Source: Pukyongiella litopenaei
GTDB lineage: Bacteria; Pseudomonadota; Alphaproteobacteria; Rhodobacterales; Rhodobacteraceae
Length of the DNA stretch: 64,000 nt
Assembly (NCBI RefSeq): GCF_003008555.2
Contig: NZ_CP043619.1
Span: 1 to 64,000 of the forward strand
Direction: 5' to 3'
Positions 52,520-61,308 of the stretch are shown piece after piece. The notes beneath the pieces are model-generated. The model was not told the origin of the DNA, ran no database searches, and saw only the letters and a list, made by a program, of their open reading frames with translations. The translations under genes and the position numbers were made by a program. How positions within the stretch are numbered: position 1 is the first letter of the stretch; the number at the start of each line of letters is the position of its first letter.

Positions 52520-54688
52520 ATGGCGAAATCTGCCCAGAAAGTCACCCTGTCCCCGTCCCGGGACATTCCCTTCGACAAGCTCGTACTGAGCCAGTCCAAC
52601 GTTCGGCGCATCAAGGCAGGCATCTCGGTCGAGGAACTGGCCGAAGACATCGCCCGCCGCGGGTTGCTACAGAGCCTGAGCATCCGGCCCGTTCTGGCTG
52701 ATGATGGGTCCGAGACCGGTAAGTTCGAAATCCCTGCTGGCGGTCGGCGCTTCCAGGCCCTGTCTCTGCTGGTGAAGCAGAAACGCCTGGCGAAAACGAC
52801 ACCCATCCCCTGCATCGTGCGAGATGCCAAGTCCACGATCCTCGCCGAAGATGACTCGCTCGCTGAGAACATGCAGCGCGCAGCCCTGCATCCGCTCGAT
52901 CAGTTCCGCGCCTTCGTGGCGCTGCGGGAGAAGGGTCAGGGCGATGAAGAGACCGCAGCCGCCTTCTTCGTCACGCCGCAGGTGGTCAAACAGCGCCTGA
53001 AACTCGCCGCCGTGGCCCCTGCCCTGCTCGAGCTCTACGCCGAGGATGAAATGACGCTGGAGCAGCTGATGGCCTTCACGGTCAATCCGGATCATGAGCG
53101 CCAGGTTCAGGTCTGGGAGGCGATCCGGTCGTCCTGGAACAAGGAGCCCTATCAGATCCGGCGCATGCTGACCGAAACTTCGGTGCGGGCCTCCGATCGT
53201 CGTGCCGTCTTTGTCGGACTCAAAGCCTATGAGGCTGCTGGCGGCACCATGTTGCACGACCTTTTCCAGGGCGACGATGGCGGCTGGCTGGAAGATCCTG
53301 CCTTGCTCGATCGTCTGGTCAGCGACAAGCTTCAGGCTGAAGCCGAAGCCATCGCGACCGAAGGCTGGAAATGGATCGAGGTTTCGCTCGACTTGCCCTA
53401 TGGCTACAGCCATGGCCTGCGACGGCTTAGCGGCGATCCGGCGCCGATGACGGATGACGAAGGCGCGGCCCATGCCAAGCTGCTTGCCGAGCACCGGGCG
53501 CTCGAGGAGGAATACGAGGGCCAGGATGAATTCCCCGAAGAGATCGACGCGCGTCTTGGCGAATTGGAGGTCGCGATGGAGAAGCTCGAGGCTCGGCCGT
53601 TGATCTTCGACGCGGAGGAGATCGCGCGGGCAGGGGCCTTTGTGACGCTTGATCGCTATGGCGAGCTTGCCGTCTATCGCGGCTTTGTCCGGCCGGAGGA
53701 TGAGTCTCGGGAAGACACTGACGTCCACAGCGGTGAACAGGAGGCAGACGGGCAGGGCGCTGAGTTTTCAGCGGGGAGCAATGTGGATGGTATCGGCCAC
53801 TGCACGGTGATCACTTCTGCTGATCAGGCGGTTGGTGCAAACGTGCCCGACGACGAGGCCTATGGTGCGTTGAAGCCCTTGCCCGAGCGGCTGGTCATGG
53901 AACTGACGGCTCACCGCACCCTGGCGTTGCGGGAAGCTGTCGGTCGTTCTCCTGACGTCGCCCTGACGTTGCTGCTCCTGAAGCTCGTCAACGACACTTT
54001 CCGGACGTCCAGTTCGGCCGGCAGCTGCCTCGAGGCTTCGGTCCGTCACGTCTACATGTCCGCGCAGGCGAGCGATTTGAAGGACAGCGTGGTGGCCAAG
54101 CTGGTAGACGATCGTCATGCGGAGTGGGAGGCCGACTTGCCGCTCGGCGACGATGCCGCTCTCTGGGATTACCTGGCTTCCCTCGATCAGGCGAGCCGGC
54201 TGGCCCTGCTCGCGCATTGCCTCAGCTTCGGGATCAACGCGCTCCATGAGAAGGTGAACCCCTATGGTGCCGGTATCTCCGCCAGCGGTTTGACCACGCG
54301 GATGACCCAGTCCGACCTGGTCGCACAGGCGGTCGATCTCGACATGGTCGAGGCGGGCTGGGAGCCGACGGCCGATACCTACCTGAACCGCGTGCCCAAG
54401 GCCCGGATCCTCGAGGCCGTGCGTGAGGCGAAAGGGGAGGGGACGGCGCAACTCCTCGATCACCTGAAGAAGGGCGAGATGGCGACCGAAGCCGAGCGAC
54501 TGCTGAAAGGCAGCGGCTGGTTGCCGGAGGTTCTTCGCCGTCACGATCTGGCAGCACTCGAAGGTGCGGAAGGGCAGGTGGCGTCTGCGCCCGTTTCCGA
54601 CGCCGAGCCGGCCGAAGATATCGACCTTCCCGCCTTCCTCACCGCTGACCTGCCGGGTGATGAGGCGTCGATGATGGCTGCGGAGTGA
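52520..54688 (+). CDS. large ParB/Srx-domain plasmid protein
   Basis: This 722-residue protein has an N-terminal ParB-like domain (FDKLVLSQSNVRRIKAG, PAGGRRFQALSLL, DDSLAENMQRAALHPLDQF) and a KorB-like helix-turn-helix (TPQVVKQRLKLAAVAP), then a long helical C-terminal region of unknown function. Proteins of this build are typical of alphaproteobacterial plasmids and are thought to act in DNA binding or transfer/maintenance control. ATG 52520 is chosen; the upstream open frame overlaps the repC end. Confidence 0.85.
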   Translation: MAKSAQKVTLSPSRDIPFDKLVLSQSNVRRIKAGISVEELAEDIARRGLLQSLSIRPVLADDGSETGKFEIPAGGRRFQALSLLVKQKRLAKTTPIPCIVRDAKSTILAEDDSLAENMQRAALHPLDQFRAFVALREKGQGDEETAAAFFVTPQVVKQRLKLAAVAPALLELYAEDEMTLEQLMAFTVNPDHERQVQVWEAIRSSWNKEPYQIRRMLTETSVRASDRRAVFVGLKAYEAAGGTMLHDLFQGDDGGWLEDPALLDRLVSDKLQAEAEAIATEGWKWIEVSLDLPYGYSHGLRRLSGDPAPMTDDEGAAHAKLLAEHRALEEEYEGQDEFPEEIDARLGELEVAMEKLEARPLIFDAEEIARAGAFVTLDRYGELAVYRGFVRPEDESREDTDVHSGEQEADGQGAEFSAGSNVDGIGHCTVITSADQAVGANVPDDEAYGALKPLPERLVMELTAHRTLALREAVGRSPDVALTLLLLKLVNDTFRTSSSAGSCLEASVRHVYMSAQASDLKDSVVAKLVDDRHAEWEADLPLGDDAALWDYLASLDQASRLALLAHCLSFGINALHEKVNPYGAGISASGLTTRMTQSDLVAQAVDLDMVEAGWEPTADTYLNRVPKARILEAVREAKGEGTAQLLDHLKKGEMATEAERLLKGSGWLPEVLRRHDLAALEGAEGQVASAPVSDAEPAEDIDLPAFLTADLPGDEASMMAAE

Positions 54689-54701
54689 TCCGCGCCATCC
54701 G

Positions 54702-54721
54702 AGGGCGGGGAAACCCGCCCT
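54702..54721 (+). terminator. terminator after ParB-like gene
   Basis: AGGGCGGG (54702-54709) pairs with CCCGCCCT (54714-54721) across GAAA, followed by AAAT. A second inverted repeat, TGAATGC ... GCATTCA, lies at 54754-54775 just before the next start. Confidence 0.65.
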
Positions 54722-54787
54722 AAATCACATAAAATATAATAATATCAATAAGATGAATGCAAGATGACGCATTCAGGATGAGGAATC

Positions 54788-55288
54788 ATGTCTGCAACCA
54801 CCATTCTTGACACTGCGCCCTTGGGGGCGCTCATCCGCTATACGGACGACAGTCCGAAACCGCCCGCCCGGTTCAGAAAGAAGCTCGCGGCGTGGGAGCG
54901 CTCGAACGGCGGCGGCCGTCTTGTGAAGAAGGAGCCGTCGCGACCCTATCCGACCTGGACGGCGCTGGCGACGTTCACGCTGCACTAGGAGAATTTCTCT
55001 TCGGACGGCGTCATCCCGGGCGTTTCGCGCAGCGACAACGCCCAAGTCACCATCATGCGAACGTACTCGGCCGACAGCGTGCTGACCTTCGAGGTGGCAG
55101 AAGAGCCGAAGCCCGGACAGGTGCGCGTCCTTCTGAATTTTGGCGGCTGCACTGAACTGCCGCATCTGGCCGAGTCTATCGCGGCCGCCGAGCTCTGGAT
55201 CGCAAAAGAAGGCTATCGCAATGCCCGACTGGAGAGTGTCGGCGAAAAAGACGCCGGTAGGGCAGGGGGCGCGGAGTATGCCGCCTGA
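54788..55288 (+). pseudogene. conserved plasmid hypothetical with in-frame amber codon
   Basis: The frame codes for 66 residues (MSATTILDTAPLGALIRYTD...FTLH), then TAG at 54986-54988, then continues in the same frame for a further 99 codons with well-conserved-looking sequence (ENFSSDGVI...SADSVLTFEVAEEPKPGQVRVL...) to 55288. The stop replaces what would be a CAG Gln codon. The full-length product, 166 codons, would be a small plasmid protein of unknown function. Confidence 0.7.
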
Positions 55289-55303
55289 TCCCATGTAGAA
55301 CCC

Positions 55304-55331
55304 GAGGGGCCCGCCAAAGCGCGGGCCTCTC
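55304..55331 (+). terminator. hairpin downstream of amber-containing gene
   Basis: GAGGGGCCCGC pairs with GCGGGCCTCTC (10 of 11 positions) around a short loop, 15 bases past the stop; no T run. Confidence 0.5.
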
Positions 55332-55690
55332 ACCCCTCACGACACTTTCCCGCGAGATTGCGGGGCACCATAGGATCCAATCCAATACGGAAGAAGGTCT
55401 TCAACGAAAAGCCTGCCCGGGAGGCTGGCAGCTATAGCATCAGCGGGACACCTAGCTCCAGTCAGCGGTCACACCATCCCCCGCTCGCCATTCCCTTCCT
55501 TGCCCCGAATCCCGTCTTCGAGATCAACCCGCGAGGGGTCGGACTACGGGCGAGCCCGTGCCGCCGGGCGGATTCGGCCACGTTTCACTTTCTTGGCCGA
55601 ACGCACCCGGTGATGTCAGCCAGTCTTCGGGCCTGCGGGGTCCTGTCGCGCGGGGGATGGTCCTCCGCCTCCAAGACAGGAGCCAAACAG
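55332..55690. other. non-coding leader of small gene
   Basis: No gene is supported here. The stretch has several GC-rich hairpins (for example GGGCGAGCCCGTGCCGCC near 55548-55565) and precedes a small gene, so it may be a structured 5' leader. Confidence 0.3.
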
Positions 55691-55855
55691 ATGTCCCGCA
55701 AAGATGCTCACGCTTTCGCCGCCTCCCTCGCCGCCACGCTCATGGTCTCGATCGTCATCTTCCAGGCTGGGGATGGAACCTTTGGCGCGGTCCCCGCCGA
55801 TGAAATCGACGGCGACGAGGTTCAGGTGGTGGGTGAAATCGACCCGTGGACATAG
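55691..55855 (+). CDS. small membrane protein (54 residues)
   Basis: The peptide MSRKDAHAFAASLAATLMVS continues with one hydrophobic helix (about 9-28) and an acidic tail ending GEIDPWT. No family is recognised. A purine-rich AGGAG site at 55679-55683 precedes ATG 55691. Confidence 0.5.
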   Translation: MSRKDAHAFAASLAATLMVSIVIFQAGDGTFGAVPADEIDGDEVQVVGEIDPWT

Positions 55856-56107
55856 GCCCACGGTTTCCCGGGAGGCTCAGGTTCGGAGCAAGGCTCCGAT
55901 CCGGGCCCTTCGTCGGTCCACGGTACCTATCGACCGGAGGCTGAGCCGACGATGGTAGGCATGCCTTTGCATTAAGAAAACAAACTCGAGCGTCAGCCAA
56001 TCTGGCTTTGCCCAGACATCAGCGGTCAATTGCACTGCAATGAATGCGGCTTGAACATCGTCAGGGTTCGTCGGAAGCTGCGTTGTATTTGGTTCAGGTC
56101 ACGTCGT

Positions 56108-57160
56108 ATGCTCTACAAATCATTGATTTCCTTATATGGCTCATCTCTTGCGGGCAGATCGGCTCCTGCTGACGACTTGGTTTGGCACTTTGCGCCATCC
56201 GAGGATCTGAGGCTCTTTCGCGAGTATGCGCTCGATGCCCTGCAGCAAGCGAAAGTGTACCTGCTCGATCATACGGCTGCAGCCTATGCCGATACGCTTC
56301 ATGACGCAGTTGCCAAGCAGGTTTCGGAAACCGATCTTCCCGCAATGGCCATTCTGGGTGAGTTAAAGCTCCCCGCTGACGTTGTTTGGGTCGAGTTCGA
56401 TGATCGGGAATTGGGTGCCGCGCGCTTCGAGCGCGGATCATCCGTGACGGCCCATGACGACAAGCCGATCGGCTCCGGCCTGCGCGGCTATCTGATCGAT
56501 GACCGAGACGGCGATCGCCTGCGTGTCACCATGTTCAGCCGGCCTGAAGGCAGCAAGATCATGGACCCGATTTGCGCTCTGCTGGTCAACCGGAAGGCGG
56601 ACGGACGCCTGGACTATGAAAACGTCAACGAGGATCTGAGCCGGTCCATGGTCGACTTTGGGGTGCGCATCGGGGATTCCAGGGAAAAGATCGACGCCCT
56701 TCGCACTCTGCACCGGATCGATACCGGGTACGACCTGTTCATTCCCTACGCGCTCTTCGCGATGTTGGTGTCCCCTGACCTGGGTGGTATCATTCCCACT
56801 GAGGCCACGACATTCACGGCCAAGGACACAAAGACGGCGCGAAAGTTCGGGAAGTCCTGGATTCTAGGCGCGCAGAAATCCCATCTTACAATCCGCATTG
56901 GTCCGCAGGCCGCGGCTCACATGCAGGAGCGGCAGGCTCGCCTTGAGTTCGAGCGTCAGTTCCAGGACAGGCGAAGCGGCCCTGTTCGCCATTGGGTGAG
57001 CGAACATGAGCGGCGCTATCGCAGCGGTAAAGTCGTGTTGGTGAAGGGACACCACCGGGGGCAATCGCCTGCGCCTAACCTGCCAACGCGCGTGATGGGG
57101 CCAAAACCCGAGGCAATGATTTTCGAGTTAGACGCAGTTGATCCGTGCAACCCAGACTGA
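56108..57160 (+). CDS. unassigned 350-residue plasmid protein
   Basis: From ATG 56108 the protein is 350 residues (376 from 56030). It is soluble, with mixed alpha/beta content and no signal, and ends in a basic segment (RRSGPVRHWVSEHERRY, GKVVLVKGHHRGQ). A similar RxHW...GK...V.xHxRG tail is found in several phage and plasmid proteins, including AcrVA2-like anti-CRISPR relatives; this similarity is weak and from memory. Nothing in the immediate context fixes its role. Confidence 0.5.
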   Translation: MLYKSLISLYGSSLAGRSAPADDLVWHFAPSEDLRLFREYALDALQQAKVYLLDHTAAAYADTLHDAVAKQVSETDLPAMAILGELKLPADVVWVEFDDRELGAARFERGSSVTAHDDKPIGSGLRGYLIDDRDGDRLRVTMFSRPEGSKIMDPICALLVNRKADGRLDYENVNEDLSRSMVDFGVRIGDSREKIDALRTLHRIDTGYDLFIPYALFAMLVSPDLGGIIPTEATTFTAKDTKTARKFGKSWILGAQKSHLTIRIGPQAAAHMQERQARLEFERQFQDRRSGPVRHWVSEHERRYRSGKVVLVKGHHRGQSPAPNLPTRVMGPKPEAMIFELDAVDPCNPD

Positions 57161-57914
57161 ACCCGGAGTTTTCCGCGCAACCATGCCGTCGGCCGTCAAT
57201 CTATTGCCACCACATCGACGAACAGCTGCGGTTTCCGGCCGCGACCGGACGAGGTCGGCGCCATGAGTTCAGGGTTCCGGAAATCCGACGATACCGGCGC
57301 AAAAGCGGTTTCCACTCTCCCCGATCAATTCGGCCAGGAAACAGTCCATACCGTGGCGATGGTTTCCGCCTTGGTACACCTTCCGCCATCTGCCAATCCA
57401 GGACCGCGGAGATCGCCTTGGCGACTTCCTTCTGCATTTTCCTTAGCGCGTTGAGCGACAGCGTCCCGAGATCGCAATCAGCTATTGGGTGCGGTCCGTG
57501 TCCTGAATATTCCGGTATCGATAGCCCGTCGCGGCAAGGCCCTGCATTTCCCAGCAGGCAAGGGCAGGGGGACGAGAGCTGGTGATAGCCACTTTGGCCG
57601 CTGGTGGGGTGCTGGGCTTGGGGTAAAGCAGTCCAGATTTGCAAGGGGACATGGTCTGGCATGGGCTCCCTGCATCTCTCTGCCTCCTGGACCATCCCTT
57701 CGACTGACAATCCCCTAATCCCGTTCGGTCTCCTGCGCGCAACCCCGCGTCAGTCCGGGCCGTGTTGGCCGCCTTTGGCGTTCTGCCCGCTCCACCCCGG
57801 TCCTCTGGGGGTGTCCGGTGTCCATGTTGTCCACCGTGCACGCGTCACCCGACGGGCTTTTTCAGGGTCTTGTCGAAGGGACGGTCCCGAAGACAGGACA
57901 CACAGGAGCTTAAC
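57161..57914. other. mostly non-coding region, possible decayed H-NS-like gene
   Basis: No convincing gene fills this stretch. On the minus strand (frame 57201-57710) one segment reads LGTLSLNALRKMQKEVAKAI, resembling the N-terminal helix of H-NS-type proteins, but the rest does not continue the family, so it may be a remnant or chance. The SSB gene follows. Confidence 0.25.
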
Positions 57915-58319
57915 ATGCAGAACATCGTCATCCTCGCCGGCAACATCGGTCAGACCCCCGAAGTCCGCACCACCCAGAGCGGCACCAAGATCACCAACTT
58001 CAGCCTCGCCACTTCGCGCCCCCGCTTCTCGGAAGGCCGTATGATGCGCGACGAGAATGGCTACCGGGTCATGGACACCGAATGGCACCGCGTCACCTGC
58101 TTCAACGGTCTCGGCAAGACGGTCGCCGAGCACTGCGAAAAGGGCATGAAGGTCCTCGTCCATGGCCGCATCCACTACACCAAGTGGATCGACAGCATGG
58201 GGAACGACCGCTACGGCTGCGAGATCATCGCCGAGAAGGTCGACTTCCTGAGCCGCCCGAAGTCGGTCGAGAACGAAAACCCCGAGCTGGTCGACCGCGA
58301 CGACGAGATCCCGTTCTGA
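57915..58319 (+). CDS. ssb: single-stranded DNA-binding protein
   Basis: This 134-residue SSB has the OB-fold (NIVILAGNIGQTPEVRTTQSG, FSLATSRPRF, EWHRVTCFNGLGKTVAEH) and the acidic C-terminal tip ending DDEIPF that contacts DNA-repair partners. It is a plasmid-type SSB. CAGGAG (57902-57907) precedes ATG 57915; the longer frame is a shadow. Confidence 0.95.
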   Translation: MQNIVILAGNIGQTPEVRTTQSGTKITNFSLATSRPRFSEGRMMRDENGYRVMDTEWHRVTCFNGLGKTVAEHCEKGMKVLVHGRIHYTKWIDSMGNDRYGCEIIAEKVDFLSRPKSVENENPELVDRDDEIPF

Positions 58320-58340
58320 GGAACGGGGTCTCCCCCTCGG

Positions 58341-58376
58341 GCCCGGCGGGGTAACCCGCCGGGCTCAGTTCGTTTT
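58341..58376 (+). terminator. rho-independent terminator after ssb
   Basis: GCCCGGCGGG (58341-58350) pairs perfectly with CCCGCCGGGC (58355-58364) around a GTAA loop, followed by TCAGTTCGTTTT. Confidence 0.85.
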
Positions 58377-58579
58377 AACCGAACCGGACCTTCCCGATCG
58401 TCGCGGTGAAGTCACACTTTGAGCCTATTTTGATCAATGCTGCGGATTCACCGAAAGTTTGCGAGGCCCTGGTGGAATCGGAGAGAGACGAACGCGCTGT
58501 TGTGGAGGTGGTAGGAATGATGGCCCGATCCGGGTAGCCTTGGCGGAAGTGATCGGATGATTTCCAGCAGCAAAGTACC

Positions 58580-59542
58580 ATGAATCATCAAACCCGCGAG
58601 TACGGTGCCGTCTGGACCGTCCTTCCGACCCGGCACATCGAGGCGCTTAGAGATGCGGTCGTTGGTGCTGGACTTGATGCCGTCCAGATGTCGAAGGGGA
58701 CGCTTGGCGGTAGCTTGGCCTTTACCGAGCATCGTGGGGCGGCCTTCACCAGCGGCCTGATGGGGGGGCGCGTTTCACTGTCGGGACCTCTCTCTTCGGA
58801 CCTTATCACCTTCGGACTCGGGTTGCGGGTCGCAGCCGGCACCTGGCATTGGCAGCGCGAAATCAGCAAAGGATGTGTCGGCATTTTCCATCCAGGTGAC
58901 GAGCATGACTCGCTCTACACGCCGGGATCCTTCTATGTGACGGCGAGCCTTGACCTCGAAACGTTGACCGGCATGGCCTCCCGGCTGGAACTGGTGGTTG
59001 ACCGATCGACCCTCGGCGGCACCGGATTTCACGACCGGCTGATCGCTGCGCGATGGATTGATGGTATTGCTGCCCGAATGCATCGGGTCCATGACGGGTC
59101 GGTGTCCGTGGACGAAACCCTGTGCGATCAGATCCTGCATGCGGTGCTCACCGCCTATACCCGCGCCCCGCGTCCAGTCGGCGGTCGCAGCGGAGCAGAA
59201 CGCCACGCAAGAATTTTCGCGATTGCGCGGGACTACATCCATGCCCACCTTGCCGAACCCCTGGCCATCGACGACATCGCGCGAGAAGCAGGCACCACGC
59301 CCCGGACGCTGAACCGCGCCTTCCTGAGCGTGGTTGAGGATACGCCCTACAACTTCATCCAGATGCTTCGCCTGAATCTGGTCCGGCGGGAACTTCTATC
59401 GGGATCCGTTTCACCGCAGCCGATCTACGCGATGGCAAATCGATGGGGTTTGCGGGAAGCAGGTCGATTCTCCGGCTTGTACCGGGATCTCTTCGACGAG
59501 CTGCCGTCGGAGACGCGAAATTCCGCCAAGCGACTGTCATAG
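58580..59542 (+). CDS. AraC-family transcriptional regulator
   Basis: This 320-residue regulator has a C-terminal pair of AraC helix-turn-helices (AIDDIAREAGTTPRTLNRAF and PQPIYAMANRWGLREAGRFSGLYRDLF, in the last 100 residues) and an N-terminal effector domain of a cupin-like, AraC-ligand-binding type. It lies upstream of two secreted DUF1254 proteins and an outer-membrane protein and probably controls them. Confidence 0.9.
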   Translation: MNHQTREYGAVWTVLPTRHIEALRDAVVGAGLDAVQMSKGTLGGSLAFTEHRGAAFTSGLMGGRVSLSGPLSSDLITFGLGLRVAAGTWHWQREISKGCVGIFHPGDEHDSLYTPGSFYVTASLDLETLTGMASRLELVVDRSTLGGTGFHDRLIAARWIDGIAARMHRVHDGSVSVDETLCDQILHAVLTAYTRAPRPVGGRSGAERHARIFAIARDYIHAHLAEPLAIDDIAREAGTTPRTLNRAFLSVVEDTPYNFIQMLRLNLVRRELLSGSVSPQPIYAMANRWGLREAGRFSGLYRDLFDELPSETRNSAKRLS

Positions 59543-59747
59543 CGGCCATTTTGTCAGAATCTGCATAGGCCGCTCCATGGACATGCCCAATTACACTACG
59601 TAATCTCTGCACAATTTCCGACCACACCGGCTGAACCCGCGCTCCCGATCTGTCGCTCATGAGCGAACCAGCCGTCCGGTGTCGGAGGAAAGGCGCGACC
59701 TCGCGGATGCCGCAGGGCGAACAGACACGTGAAAGGATAATGGACGG

Positions 59748-61247
59748 ATGACCCGCACTATCATGACCTTCACCTTGGGAGTATCTTTGCTCTGCTCTAC
59801 GGCTCTCGCGGGGTTTGCGCAGCAGGACACCGTCCCGCTGGATCAGGCCACGCTTCAGGGGGACGAAGTGATCCAGACGCCTGCGGGCGAGATCGAATTG
59901 CAGGACAGCTATTTCGACCAGGACGCCTCGCAGCGCCTGTTCGACACGATGGACATGCAGCGTGCTGCCCAGCTTTACATCTGGTCGACGCCGCTGGTCA
60001 GCACCACCACCTGGCGCGACAACCAAGGCGCGGCGTTCGGCACCAATGAACCGGGTGCGTTTGCGGTGCTAGAGACGCTGAAGGAAAAGCGCGGCATCGT
60101 CACCGCCAACCTGACGACGCCTTACATCTTCAACTTCACGGATTTGTCCGACGGCCCGATCCAGATCGACTACCCGGCGGGCCAGACGGCCGGCGGTGTG
60201 CTGGACATGTGGATGCGTCCAGTCTTTGACCTCGGGCTGACCGGGCCCGACAAGGGCGAAGGCGCCACCTATATCGTTGTCGGGCCCGAAGGGGATGTTT
60301 CGCAGTACGAAAGCGACGGCGTCCATGTTTTCCAGAGCGCCACAAACAACGTGCTGGTCGGCATCCGCATCCTCGATCCGGACCCCGCTTACTACGACAC
60401 TTATGTCTCGCAATACAAAATGGGACCGGTCGGCGGTACCACGACCAGCACCTTCGTCAAGGGCAAGGATGTCGAGTGGAGCGCCACCGCACCGCGCGGC
60501 ATGGAATACTGGGAAAAGCTTGCCGCGATCATCAACGAGGAACCGGTGCGCGAAATCGACAAGCCGTGGATGGAGATGCTGGCCCCGCTTGGTATCGTCA
60601 AGGGCGGTGACTTCGCACCTGACGAGCGACAGCAGAAGATCTTGCTGGAAGGCGCCGCCTTGGGTGAACTGATGACCCGTAACCTGCAGGTCAATCCGCG
60701 CTATGCCGATGTCTGGTGGGACGACACCAGCTGGTACAAGAGCTTCGATTTCGGGACCCCCCAGGAAACCGACAACCTTCAGCAATTCGACGAACGAGCG
60801 ACCTGGTTCTACGAGGCTGTCGGGTCTTCCGAAGGCATGGTGAACCCAACCCCCGGTGCAGGCCAAGTCTACATGACCACCAAGCGCGACGCGAATGGCG
60901 ACATGCTGCGCGCGGACCGCAACTATGTGCTGCATGTGCCCGCCGAGGTGCCGGTTGCTCAGTTCTGGTCGCTGACGCTTTACAGCGAGAATACCCGGCG
61001 CCCTTATGACAACGGCGGAACCGAGATATCCGATGTCAGCCTCGACAGCCGGATGGAGCAACTACAGTACAACGACGACGGCTCGGTCGATCTCTATATC
61101 GGTCCGGATGCGCCGGAAGGTATGGAAAGCAACCATATGGAAACCGTAGGCGACGATGGCTGGTTCGTCTATTTCCGCCTCTACGGACCGGAAGAGGCCT
61201 TCTTCGACAAGAGCTTCAAGCTGGACGATTTTCAGGTCGTCGAGTGA
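59748..61247 (+). CDS. secreted DUF1254/DUF1214 protein (copy 1)
   Basis: This 499-residue protein has a signal peptide (to LAGFAQQ), a DUF1254 domain (GTNEPGAFAVLETLKEKRGIV and the TPYIFNFTDLSDGPI segment) and a C-terminal DUF1214 domain (PVAQFWSLTLYSENTRRPYD). The function is unknown; related proteins are exported or periplasmic. It forms a pair with the next gene. Confidence 0.88.
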   Translation: MTRTIMTFTLGVSLLCSTALAGFAQQDTVPLDQATLQGDEVIQTPAGEIELQDSYFDQDASQRLFDTMDMQRAAQLYIWSTPLVSTTTWRDNQGAAFGTNEPGAFAVLETLKEKRGIVTANLTTPYIFNFTDLSDGPIQIDYPAGQTAGGVLDMWMRPVFDLGLTGPDKGEGATYIVVGPEGDVSQYESDGVHVFQSATNNVLVGIRILDPDPAYYDTYVSQYKMGPVGGTTTSTFVKGKDVEWSATAPRGMEYWEKLAAIINEEPVREIDKPWMEMLAPLGIVKGGDFAPDERQQKILLEGAALGELMTRNLQVNPRYADVWWDDTSWYKSFDFGTPQETDNLQQFDERATWFYEAVGSSEGMVNPTPGAGQVYMTTKRDANGDMLRADRNYVLHVPAEVPVAQFWSLTLYSENTRRPYDNGGTEISDVSLDSRMEQLQYNDDGSVDLYIGPDAPEGMESNHMETVGDDGWFVYFRLYGPEEAFFDKSFKLDDFQVVE

Positions 61248-61308
61248 CTGACATTCGGTTGGCCGAACTGCGCGGCCAACCGCCACGCCAGAATCGAGGA
61301 TTGTGTTC

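Noticed and set aside
55358-55690. Extended open frame before the 54-residue protein
   Set aside because: The upstream part has no hydrophobic or conserved pattern and lacks a ribosome site at 55358; the AGGAG before 55691 marks the start.
57201-57710. 169-codon minus-strand frame as a true H-NS protein
   Set aside because: Only about 20 residues resemble H-NS; the DNA-binding motif is missing and the frame has a shadow-like composition, so it was kept only as a weak note.
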